A stretch of DNA of 8,007 bases from Bacteroidota bacterium. GTDB lineage: Bacteria; Bacteroidota; Ignavibacteria; Ignavibacteriales; Melioribacteraceae. The stretch is taken from assembly GCA_023447335.1 (NCBI GenBank), contig JAEXOD010000222.1, forward strand, positions 1-8,007, read 5' to 3'. The position numbers and the translations under genes were made by a program. Of the stretch, positions 1-5,020 are shown piece after piece. The stretch's first letter is position 1, and each line of letters starts with the position of its first letter. Below the pieces are notes generated by a model. The model was not told where the DNA came from. It did no database searches and worked only from the letters and a program-made list of their open reading frames with translations.

Positions 1-139
1 CTATAAACTGTTCTGCTTTTAGGGAGTCGAGGGTGTATTTTTTGGTTTTTGATGGTTGCGAAAACGCAACGCTAACGGAGCAAAGGCTAAGAGCTACAGA
101 TAATGCGAAAACTTTTATGTGATTAAAAAAACAATTCAT
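1..139 (-). CDS. Secreted protein, N-terminal fragment (runs off window start)
   Basis: The minus strand is open from an ATG at 139 to the window edge, giving 46 residues. It begins MNCFFNHIKVFALSVALSLC and continues through VAFSQPSKTKKYTLDSLKAEQFI. Residues 8-28 form a typical signal peptide with a likely signal peptidase I site before Gln (FS|Q), so the mature protein is exported. Too little of the mature part is present to name a family. The start is uncertain: the signal peptide would more naturally begin at codon 8 (IKVF...), where the sequence is ATA (116-118) rather than ATG. I chose ATG 139 because it is the only ATG in frame. A good promoter candidate lies at 177-208, about 40 bases upstream. 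Confidence 0.65.
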   Translation of the reverse strand, partial: MNCFFNHIKVFALSVALSLCSVSVAFSQPSKTKKYTLDSLKAEQFI

Positions 140-176
140 CAGGCCATTAATTGCATAAAACCGAAAACAGCACACT

Positions 177-208
177 CAAATATAAATATTTTTAACTCTT
201 TAAGTAAA
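177..208 (-). promoter_or_regulatory. Bacteroidetes-type promoter for the gene ending at the window start
   Basis: On the minus strand there is an exact -7 box TATATTTG (177-184, consensus TAnnTTTG). After a 20-base spacer comes TTTA (205-208), one mismatch from the TTTG -33 box. Transcription would start near 170, leaving a leader of about 30 bases before the ATG at 139. The promoter lies between the THX terminator and the next gene, as expected for an independent transcript. Confidence 0.55.
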
Positions 209-220
209 CTTTGTAAACGA

Positions 221-248
221 AAAAACCGAAACTTAAGTTCCGGTTTTT
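221..248 (-). terminator. Rho-independent terminator of the THX gene (possibly bidirectional)
   Basis: Two 14-base arms, 221-234 and 235-248, are inverse complements with one mismatch. Read on the minus strand the hairpin ends in a run of six T. It lies 20 bases after the THX stop codon. A-rich and T-rich flanks on both sides mean it could also work on the plus strand. Confidence 0.75.
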
Positions 249-267
249 GTGAATTAAAAGTTGAGCG

Positions 268-402
268 CTACTTGCCCTTTTTTGCCTTAGGTTTTATAAC
301 CTCCACCTTAACCTTGTTTTTGTTGGGTTTCTGCGGACGTGTTTTTCCAAATGAACCCATAAAAATTTTTCCACGACGGGTTTTTTTATCACCTTTTCCC
401 AT
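268..402 (-). CDS. Ribosomal protein THX (small 30S protein)
   Basis: This 44-residue, strongly basic protein begins MGKGDKKTRRGKIFMGSFGK and ends in a Lys-rich tail (KPKAKKGK). The start GKGDKKTRRGKIF...GKTRP is the signature of the bacterial THX family. THX is a short peptide that sits in the head of the 30S subunit against 16S rRNA; the role comes from the family, not from this sequence. The length is typical, and the arginines and lysines expected to contact rRNA are in the first 22 residues. It is monocistronic here, with its own promoter (442-474) and a hairpin terminator just after the stop. A 99-codon frame on the opposite strand across this gene is a shadow. Confidence 0.93.
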   Translation of the reverse strand: MGKGDKKTRRGKIFMGSFGKTRPQKPNKNKVKVEVIKPKAKKGK

Positions 403-441
403 AGCTTATTGGATTTAATGTTTACTGTTCAAAAGTTATAT

Positions 442-474
442 CAAATATAAACTGTTTTGCTCAAAAAGCACAAA
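442..474 (-). promoter_or_regulatory. Bacteroidetes-type promoter of the THX gene
   Basis: On the minus strand TTTG (471-474) and TATATTTG (442-449) are separated by 21 bases. Both boxes match the Bacteroidetes consensus TTTG / TAnnTTTG. Transcription would begin near 435, about 33 bases before the THX ATG. It diverges from the plus-strand promoter at 570-600. Confidence 0.65.
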
Positions 475-569
475 CGCAGCCATTTAAAACTTCAAAGTGT
501 GTTGATTCTGCGATTAAAACCCAATGCCATATCTACACAGTGTGGAATATTTACACAAAAAAAGTGTGG

Positions 570-600
570 TTTGTCTGAAAGCGATGTTGGGTTTAATTTG
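570..600 (+). promoter_or_regulatory. Candidate promoter for the 607-819 transcript
   Basis: TTTG (570-573) is followed after 19 bases by TTAATTTG (593-600), one mismatch from the -7 consensus TAnnTTTG. Transcription would begin about 606-608. Two ACAC...GTGTGG units (535-545 and 553-569) sit directly upstream, and the second abuts the -33 box. Confidence 0.4.
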
Positions 601-606
601 TTAATG

Positions 607-819
607 TGTTGATATGTAGCGCTATGATTGGTTTTTGGTTACTCTACGAAATGATGGCACGATTTTGTTATAAGAATAATTGTCCCAAACACATTTACAT
701 AATAAGCTGCAGCCACCAGCAGCAATGTTGTCCGGAGCACTACACATACTGTCAACCATGCATCGAATCCACCAACAAGTCCCAGAATTAGACAGTACAA
801 TCCGGACAACTTTTTTTTT
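607..819 (+). ncRNA. Candidate small RNA (~210 nt) with nested 3' stem and T-tract; alternative: small ORF
   Basis: A promoter-like pair ends at 600, and a strong intrinsic-terminator structure ends at 810 followed by nine T (811-819). The final structure is nested: 10 perfect base pairs (727-736 with 801-810) enclose 7 more (747-753 with 791-797). I could not match it to 6S, SRP, tmRNA or RNase P RNA by eye. The competing reading is a small protein, either 61 residues from GTG 606 or 55 residues from ATG 624, ending at 791. That peptide is rich in Cys, His and Gln, resembles nothing I recognise, and its last 65 bases lie inside the terminator structure. This makes RNA the better guess, but the evidence is structural only. 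Confidence 0.4.
727..819 (+). terminator. Nested stem with T9 tract, convergent with the MBL-fold gene
   Basis: GTTGTCCGGA (727-736) pairs perfectly with TCCGGACAAC (801-810), and TACTGTC (747-753) with GACAGTA (791-797) inside it; T9 follows at once. The loop is long for a plain terminator, which suggests a folded RNA 3' domain. The T-tract overlaps the last bases of the opposing gene, whose stop codon occupies 818-820. On the minus strand no T-run follows the hairpin, so it should terminate only plus-strand transcription. Confidence 0.55.
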
Positions 820-1570
820 ATCTAATTCTAACCTCTAGGTTTTTAAAATCCTTTAGAAGCTCCACAATAAGGTTTGTGTCCGTTTTGCCGTAGTGGTAGG
901 GGTAAAGAATTCTAGGTTTTAGTGTAAGTACAGCATCCTTAACCATTTCGGGAGTCATTGTAAATGGAATATTCATGGGTAGGAATGCGATGTCTATTTT
1001 GCCAAACTCGGCCATTTCGGGGATATTTTCGGTATCGCCGGCAATGTAAATTGTAGTATTATCGATATTTAGGATGTAGCCATTGCCTTCGCCTTTGATG
1101 TGGTATGGCTCGCCGTTATTGCGTTTGTTCACGATATTGTAGGCTGGAACAGCCTTAACGGTTACCCCAAGTACGCTAAAAGTATTGCCGTTGGCAATAA
1201 CCTTTCCGTTAGCCTTAAATTTTGACAATTTTGCACAGGTTTCGGTCCAGTAAAGCTCAGTGTCATTGGTGAAAACCTTTGCAAGCGCAATGGAGTCCAA
1301 ATGGTCCTGATGGTGGTGTGTTAAAAGCACAGCATCGGCTTTGGGGAGCGAGTCGTAGTTGGCAACCCTGCTCCAGGGGTCAATATGGAATACTTTACCA
1401 TTGTATTCGAGCATTAATGTGCCATGCCCAATAAAATGAATAACAACATGGCTGTTGGTTGTTTTAATTGTATCGGCCTTATGGGCAAACAAAGTTAGCG
1501 TTGCAAAAAAGGCAATTAGGGTAATGGTAAACTTTTTTATGGCAAGAGGATTTAGGGTATAAACAAACAA
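818..1570 (-). CDS. Exported UlaG-like metallo-beta-lactamase-fold hydrolase
   Basis: This is a metal-dependent hydrolase of the UlaG-like (COG2220) branch of the metallo-beta-lactamase fold; substrate unknown. Visible motifs are GHGTLML (48-54), IDPW (63-66), the metal motif THHHQDH (84-90; H85, H87, D89, H90), AGDT (177-180; D179) and YPYHYGK (223-229; H226). Where many relatives have a His ligand (PAFH), this protein has PAYN (142-145). Length (~240-250) suits one complete domain. Residues 11-31 form a signal peptide, so it probably acts in the periplasm. The start is unresolved: 1570 is a TTG inside a -7 promoter match (1568-1575), and no ATG occurs before residue 53. The signal peptide would best begin at codon 11, an ATA (1538-1540). 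The gene follows the tRNA terminator and ends against the plus-strand T-tract at 811-819. Confidence 0.85.
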   Translation of the reverse strand: MFVYTLNPLAIKKFTITLIAFFATLTLFAHKADTIKTTNSHVVIHFIGHGTLMLEYNGKVFHIDPWSRVANYDSLPKADAVLLTHHHQDHLDSIALAKVFTNDTELYWTETCAKLSKFKANGKVIANGNTFSVLGVTVKAVPAYNIVNKRNNGEPYHIKGEGNGYILNIDNTTIYIAGDTENIPEMAEFGKIDIAFLPMNIPFTMTPEMVKDAVLTLKPRILYPYHYGKTDTNLIVELLKDFKNLEVRIR

Positions 1571-1575
1571 ATTTA
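1568..1575 (-). promoter_or_regulatory. Candidate -7 box of the MBL-fold gene
   Basis: TAAATTTG on the minus strand matches TAnnTTTG exactly. The -33 position falls in the tRNA terminator stem and has no good TTTG, so this is half a promoter. If it is real, transcription starts near 1562. The TTG at 1570 then cannot be the start codon, and translation must begin downstream. Confidence 0.35.
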
Positions 1576-1594
1576 GCGATTTGTTTTAAAAGAA

Positions 1595-1623
1595 AAAGCC
1601 TTGAGATTGATTCTCAAGGCTTT
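1595..1623 (-). terminator. Terminator of the tRNA-Leu transcript
   Basis: A perfect 12-bp stem (1595-1606 with 1612-1623) has a 5-base loop. On the minus strand it is followed by a T-rich tract (TTTTTCTTTT). It starts 5 bases after the tRNA CCA end and separates the tRNA from the MBL-fold gene. Confidence 0.85.
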
Positions 1624-1627
1624 GGTT

Positions 1628-1714
1628 TGGTGCCCAGGACAAGACTCGAACTTGCACAACCTTGCGATCACCAGCCCCTCAAGCTGGCGTGTCTACCAAT
1701 TTCACCACCTGGGC
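1628..1714 (-). tRNA. tRNA-Leu (anticodon GAG), CCA encoded
   Basis: On the minus strand the acceptor arm GCCCAGG (1708-1714) pairs with CCTGGGC (1632-1638), followed by discriminator A and an encoded CCA (1628-1630). The D region reads GTGAAATTGGTAGACAC. The anticodon stem CCAGC/GCTGG encloses the loop TTGAGGG, giving anticodon GAG (1678-1680), which reads CUC and CUU leucine codons. A long class II variable arm follows, as in leucine tRNAs, and then the T arm with TTCGAGT. The 87-nt length with CCA is normal. It appears to be a single-tRNA transcript ending at the hairpin 1595-1623. Confidence 0.96.
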
Positions 1715-2140
1715 GTCAATACTCTATTATTTTAAATTAGAATTGCTCTCAATTCTAGGCATGTTTGCCCGTATTGCGTTTGCAAAAGTAGTACAAAATT
1801 TTAAACCTTAAAATAGATAAAGCAAAATTTGGGCGAAAAGCTTTGTTGTGTATGTTTCTGTTTGATATTCAGATATGTCAGTTTGTTGGATTACTTTTCA
1901 ACAACTGTTGGTTTTTGTATAACTGTTTTATACTTTTATGGAACTGATATTGATTGATATACTTTTTGGATTGCAATGCTGATTGTATTTCAGATTTATA
2001 AAAGGTATTTTTAGTCCAGGGATAAGTAAGTTGGGCATAATTTAAAGACAAAAAGAGATTCTCTCTAAAAATTACGATAAAACCAACAAGTATTAAGAGA
2101 AAATGATTCCCATTTTTAAATAAATAAAATTTTTGACCAA
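1715..2140. other. Gene-free stretch between tRNA-Leu and the accessory gene run
   Basis: The first third holds the tRNA leader hairpin and the -7 box described at 1783-1790. The rest is AT-rich with no convincing gene. A 93-codon minus-strand frame (1878-2159) has only a TTG start, no internal Met, and overlaps the start of the 2141 gene; I do not accept it as a gene, though it may be a decayed one. GTTGGAT at 1885-1891 fits the integron core GTTRRRY and could mark the left edge of the array, but one such match in this length is expected by chance. The final 25 bases before ATG 2141 are very A/T-rich. Confidence 0.5.
1783..1790 (-). promoter_or_regulatory. Candidate -7 box of the tRNA-Leu gene
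   Basis: TACTTTTG on the minus strand matches TAnnTTTG exactly, about 70 bases upstream of the mature tRNA. I find no good TTTG at the -33 distance, so this is a partial match. The implied 5' leader includes a 7-bp hairpin (1739-1745 with 1750-1756, loop CTCT), which could be a tRNA-processing element. Confidence 0.35.
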
Positions 2141-2824
2141 ATGAAAACGATAATAACAATTTACCTGCTTTTAATAAGTAGTTTTATTTTCTCTCAAAAT
2201 CAGGAAATGGACAACCTTATTAAACGCAAATTACAACTTGAAAAAGATAAAAAAAACATAGAAGATTCTATTAAAAATATTGATAATAAAATTAATTATC
2301 TTAATCACAAGGAAAAATCAAACGTAAACAAGAAAGAATTTGTGTATGCCAAGTTAACACAAAGAGGAAACATTAAGAAAAAACCAGAATCAGAAAGCAG
2401 CATACTAATTTTTGTAGAGAAAAACGATAGTGTAAAAATAACTGATTATGACAATGGCTTTTGGTTGGTTGAAAAAGATTCTATCATTGGCTATATGTTT
2501 GATATGTATTTTAAAGAAAATGAATATCTAATAAATTTAAAAAATAAATTTAAAGCAAAAAATCAGCGCAAAATAGAAGAAAAAGAACTAGTAAGAAAAA
2601 AAAGAATTATATCAAAGTATGGCAATGAAAATGGTAAAAAAATTTTAGATGAGAAAATCTGGATTGGAATGACTGAAGAAATGCTTTACGAAAGTTGGGG
2701 TAAGCCAAATGAAGTAAATAGAACTGTAACAAAATATGGAGAATACAAACAATGCATTTATTATTCAACATATGTTTACGTTGAAAACGGTGTCGTTACA
2801 TCTTGGCAAGATAAGTCCAATTAA
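2141..2824 (+). CDS. Exported protein with coiled coil, SH3-like region and small C-terminal domain
   Basis: The protein has 227 residues; function unknown. Residues 1-19 are a signal peptide (MKTIITIYLLLISSFIFSQ) with a likely cleavage before or after the Gln. Residues 22-65 are Lys/Glu-rich with heptad-like spacing, probably a coiled coil. Residues 67-125 (FVYAKLTQRGNIKKKPESES...VKITDYDNGFWLV...GYMF) resemble a bacterial SH3-like domain. After a basic linker, residues 173-223 (IWIGMTEEMLYESWGKPNEV ... YVYVENGVVTSWQD) resemble a small domain often seen at the C-terminus of Bacteroidetes exported proteins, in the style of BamE/SmpA. SH3-like domains often bind peptidoglycan or peptides; that role is inference. 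ATG 2141 places the signal peptide correctly. The first attC-like element begins 8 bases after the stop. Codon use is strongly A/T-biased compared with the MBL-fold gene. Confidence 0.85.
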   Translation: MKTIITIYLLLISSFIFSQNQEMDNLIKRKLQLEKDKKNIEDSIKNIDNKINYLNHKEKSNVNKKEFVYAKLTQRGNIKKKPESESSILIFVEKNDSVKITDYDNGFWLVEKDSIIGYMFDMYFKENEYLINLKNKFKAKNQRKIEEKELVRKKRIISKYGNENGKKILDEKIWIGMTEEMLYESWGKPNEVNRTVTKYGEYKQCIYYSTYVYVENGVVTSWQDKSN

Positions 2825-2832
2825 AAAACTAT

Positions 2833-2967
2833 GCCCAACACACGGTTCAAATTACTGAGGCTGATGATACAGATGCAGAAATTTTACTACCTTTAACTAA
2901 CTTTTTAACGGCGGATAACGCCGCTGGCGATTAACTCCCCAGCGTAAGCAACTGCCGACCGTTGGCA
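2833..2967 (+). repeat. attC-like element A (integron 59-base-like), copy 1
   Basis: The 122-base core (2843-2964) matches 3785-3906 at 115 of 122 positions with no gaps. Mismatches are at 2852, 2858, 2873, 2874, 2881, 2887 and 2930. The left end carries GCCCAAC (2833-2839), an exact fit to the attC box RYYYAAC. The right end carries GTTGGCA (2961-2967), close to GTTRRRY. CCAAC (2835-2839) is the inverse complement of GTTGG (2961-2965). Inside are a CGGCG/CGCCG hairpin (2909-2913 with 2919-2923) and a CGCTGG/CCAGCG hairpin (2922-2927 with 2939-2944). The element follows a stop codon in the gene's direction and ends 8 bases before the next ATG, as attC sites do in cassette arrays. Another repeat family remains possible. 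Confidence 0.6.
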
Positions 2968-3903
2968 ACTATTTTATGAAGACATTACTAAAATTAATAG
3001 TTTTTACTCTTTTCCCATCAATTTTGGTGGGACAAGAAAAAGATTTCTACGATTTGGATAACTCTTACCACGAAATATATTGTAAATCTAAAGTGAAATT
3101 ATTAAAAGTATATACAAAAGAATACAATAATGGCGAATTGAAAGAAAAATACCTTGAATTGACTCATAAATTCGATACAGATGGAAATATTATAGAGGAA
3201 AGAGAATATTTCAACTCAGATACTATAAAAGGTTGGAAGGTTAATTGTTTTTACAACCAAAACCATCAATTAATAAAAACAATATGGACTTGGCTGGATG
3301 AAAACGACACAGATATAACTGAATATGAATATGATTTAGACAACAAATTAATTAGAAGTTGTGATTACTTTAAAGGCTCTAAAGATTCTGAATTAAAACT
3401 TGAAGAATGTCTGAACTATCATTACATAAGAAATCGCATAATTAAAGTTACTACAGATGATGATGAAGTAGATTTTTATTACAAGAAGAAGGGTGCAACA
3501 ATTTTTGGATATACTTCTAATAATAAATTAAAATACAAATACAGAAAAGGCGAGTTTATATATCAAAATTTAGATTCAATAATCTTCCATTATAAAAGGA
3601 ATAGAATTGGACAAATTCTTGAAATTACGAAAACAGACGATAAAAAAAACGTAAAAAGTAGAAGTGTTTATAAATATTCAAATGGATTATTAGAACAAAT
3701 TATTTCAAAAGATGACAAAGGTAGTTTAATACGTGAAGAGGATTATATTTATGAATATTATGAATAAAAACAGTTGCTAACAAGCGGTTCAAAATACTGG
3801 GGCTGATGATACAGTAGCAGAATTTTTATTACCTTTAACTAACTTTTTAACGGCGGATAACGCCGCTGGCGGTTAACTCCCCAGCGTAAGCAACTGCCGA
3901 CCG
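2962..3903 (+). mobile_element. Predicted complete gene cassette (one gene plus its 3' attC-like site)
   Basis: If recombination occurs between G and TT of the right-end core, as in integrons, the unit between the two elements is exactly 942 bp. It contains one 792-base gene in the array orientation, 14 bases of leader and the element at its 3' end. This compact layout, with almost no promoter space, is typical of integron cassettes. The unit would be excised as a circle by an integron integrase. No integrase is encoded in this window, so mobility is inferred, not shown. Confidence 0.4.
2976..3767 (+). CDS. Exported protein with YD-like tyrosine-rich repeats, function unknown
   Basis: The protein has 263 residues. 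Residues 1-20 are a signal peptide (MKTLLKLIVFTLFPSILVGQ), with the mature protein starting at or after Gln. The rest is rich in Tyr, Asp, Lys and Asn, with recurring short strands such as HKFDTDGNII (64-73), YEYDLDNKLI (117-126) and YKYSNGLLEQI (232-242). These resemble the beta-strand repeats of YD/RHS-like and other Bacteroidetes exported proteins. No catalytic motif is visible, and the role is unknown. The ATG lies 11 bases after the core of the first attC-like element, and the second element begins 17 bases after the stop, so this gene nearly fills its predicted cassette. It has no room for a conventional promoter unless the element supplies one. Base composition is as AT-rich as in the 2141 gene. 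Confidence 0.85.
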   Translation: MKTLLKLIVFTLFPSILVGQEKDFYDLDNSYHEIYCKSKVKLLKVYTKEYNNGELKEKYLELTHKFDTDGNIIEEREYFNSDTIKGWKVNCFYNQNHQLIKTIWTWLDENDTDITEYEYDLDNKLIRSCDYFKGSKDSELKLEECLNYHYIRNRIIKVTTDDDEVDFYYKKKGATIFGYTSNNKLKYKYRKGEFIYQNLDSIIFHYKRNRIGQILEITKTDDKKNVKSRSVYKYSNGLLEQIISKDDKGSLIREEDYIYEYYE

Positions 3904-3909
3904 TTGAAA
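3775..3909 (+). repeat. attC-like element B, copy 2
   Basis: This is the second copy, with core 3785-3906. The left end reads TGCTAACAAGCGGTTCAA, which resembles the left half of classical attC sites (TAACAA..CG.TTCAA). The right end reads GACCGTTGAAA. Pairing of left AAC (3779-3781) with right GTT (3903-3905), then CGG (3785-3787) with CCG (3897-3899), with a short unpaired spacer between, follows the attC R-box/L-box pattern. Further in, CTGGGG (3797-3802) pairs with CCCCAG (3879-3884); copy A has a mismatch at that place (CTGAGG). Local hairpins CGGCG/CGCCG and CGCTGG/CCAGCG are the same as in copy A. The element directly follows the 2976 gene. Confidence 0.6.
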
Positions 3910-3934
3910 CTATAGTGAATATACAAAACGATAG

Positions 3935-4318
3935 ATGAGAATTATTGAAAGACTTTACCTAGCCTATTACAAACTTTCGATTTGGAATAGGGCGCATTTC
4001 AATTATGAAAGTTACATTTACCCTAGATTTGATAGTATTTTTCTTCTTTCATTTTTCACTATTTTCAATGTATCAAGTATTATAAAACTTCTACATGTTA
4101 AACCGCTTATCACAACACATCTTTTTGATTGTTTTTTAATCCTAATATTATTTGTAAGTTTCTTATTGTTTTATTTTGAAAGGAATTCTAGATATAAAGA
4201 AATCATTAAGAGGTATGATTCACCTCAAGAATTAGCGAATATTGAAATATTAGGATGGTCTTATACCATTTTGACATTGATTTTATTTTTCTGGACACAT
4301 TCCGAGATACTTAATTAA
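3935..4318 (+). CDS. Small membrane protein, three predicted helices, function unknown
   Basis: The protein has 127 residues with hydrophobic segments at about 33-53, 63-80 and 106-121. The N-terminal 30 residues are aromatic and basic (MRIIERLYLAYYKLSIWNRA), and the loop at 82-104 is charged (ERNSRYKEIIKRYDSPQEL). There is no signal peptide, so it should be an inner-membrane protein. I recognise no family; small orphan membrane proteins of this type are common in cassette-like regions. ATG 3935 begins 28 bases after the core of attC-like element B. No attC-like element follows it, so it could share a cassette with the next gene(s). Pore-forming, immunity or anchoring roles are all possible, and nothing in the sequence decides among them. 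Confidence 0.75.
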   Translation: MRIIERLYLAYYKLSIWNRAHFNYESYIYPRFDSIFLLSFFTIFNVSSIIKLLHVKPLITTHLFDCFLILILFVSFLLFYFERNSRYKEIIKRYDSPQELANIEILGWSYTILTLILFFWTHSEILN

Positions 4319-4389
4319 TTATAGAAAATAATAGCGATGTTAAAATTTTTAAAGTTTTTATTGTTGGTTACAATTTATTAAATATAAAG

Positions 4390-4851
4390 ATGAGATATTG
4401 TTTATGGATAGTTTTTGTTTTTTTATTGCAAACTGAACTCTATGCACAATTGTTACATGTTGTTAGAGAAGATAATGAATTGAACAAAGAATATATGTTT
4501 GAACTAAAAACAGATACAGTTTACTATAAGTTAATTATTAAGCAAACTAGCATATTTAAGAATACAATCAACGCTACATTTACATATTTTGAACAAAACT
4601 ATAAGACTAACAAACTTGATAGTATAAAAGGAGAATTAATATGTTCGAGAATTGAGGATCTATTGCTTGTTAGTAGCGACGGATTTGAGTATAATCCGAA
4701 AAATTGCAGTTTTAGTTCAAAAGGTTTTGAATATATTATTGAGTTTGTTGAAAAAGAAACAGATTATGAGGCTGTAAGTTTCTGTATTTTTGATGAAAAA
4801 TCGAAGGAAATAAAAACAGCGATAAAGATACCAAGAACAAAGAATTTATAA
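4390..4851 (+). CDS. Exported protein of unknown function
   Basis: The protein has 153 residues. Residues 1-20 are a signal peptide (MRYCLWIVFVFLLQTELYAQ) with a likely AXA-type cut beside Gln. The mature part is a compact, probably beta-rich domain with alternating hydrophobics (YYKLIIKQTSIFKNTINATF, 45-64; FEYIIEFVEKETDYEAVSF, 113-131) and two Cys, at about 85 and 106. No known motif is visible. It starts 71 bases after the membrane-protein gene in the same direction, with a 14-codon ORF (4337-4381) between them, and may be co-transcribed. It is followed by 169 bases without a gene that include two runs of T (around 4907-4919). Confidence 0.75.
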   Translation: MRYCLWIVFVFLLQTELYAQLLHVVREDNELNKEYMFELKTDTVYYKLIIKQTSIFKNTINATFTYFEQNYKTNKLDSIKGELICSRIEDLLLVSSDGFEYNPKNCSFSSKGFEYIIEFVEKETDYEAVSFCIFDEKSKEIKTAIKIPRTKNL

Positions 4852-5020
4852 ACTTTACTCAACAATGGGTTTAATTAATTAGGAAACTGGGGATTAAGAT
4901 TCTGATTTTTTTGTTTTTTTAGTTAACTCTTAATGGAGAATAATGCCTTTGGCTATTAATTTCACAGCAGTCTAAACGCTGATAGTTTGCTATAAATTAC
5001 TTTAAATAAATTTAATTAAT

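Noticed and set aside
119..418. 99-codon plus-strand frame (MIKKTIHQAINCIK...)
   Set aside because: It lies opposite THX, its terminator and the start of the 1-139 gene, all of which have better evidence; its composition is not protein-like.
1..461. Near-identical 16-base match between 1-16 (inside the partial gene) and 446-461
   Set aside because: One copy is coding and the other overlaps the THX -7 box. The match is short and A/T-rich with no flanking similarity, so coincidence is likely.
606..791. 61-codon Cys-rich small protein
   Set aside because: The start is GTG (or ATG 624), the protein resembles nothing I know, and its 3' third is part of a perfect nested stem ending in T9. I list the locus as a candidate RNA instead and keep the ORF as the alternative.
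1628..1714. tRNA-Leu as the attachment site of the accessory region
   Set aside because: The accessory genes lie on the 5' side of the tRNA, whereas islands normally insert at the 3' end. I see no duplicated tRNA 3' segment near 6190 or elsewhere in the window.
1878..2159. 93-codon minus-strand frame with one hydrophobic segment
   Set aside because: Its only start is TTG at 2159, inside the opposing 2141 gene; it has no internal Met, no promoter match and no recognised motif. It could be a decayed gene, but I cannot support it.
2833..3909. The repeats as CRISPR or insertion-sequence ends
   Set aside because: There are only two copies, 942 bp apart, with a protein-coding gene between them. 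There is no spacer pattern, no transposase and no terminal inverted repeats around a transposase gene.
4852..5020. Possible attC-like element after the 4390 gene
   Set aside because: Short similarities to element B exist (CAACAATGGGTTTAA, AACTGGGG), but spacing differs, no inverted ends were found, and the region is low-complexity T/A.
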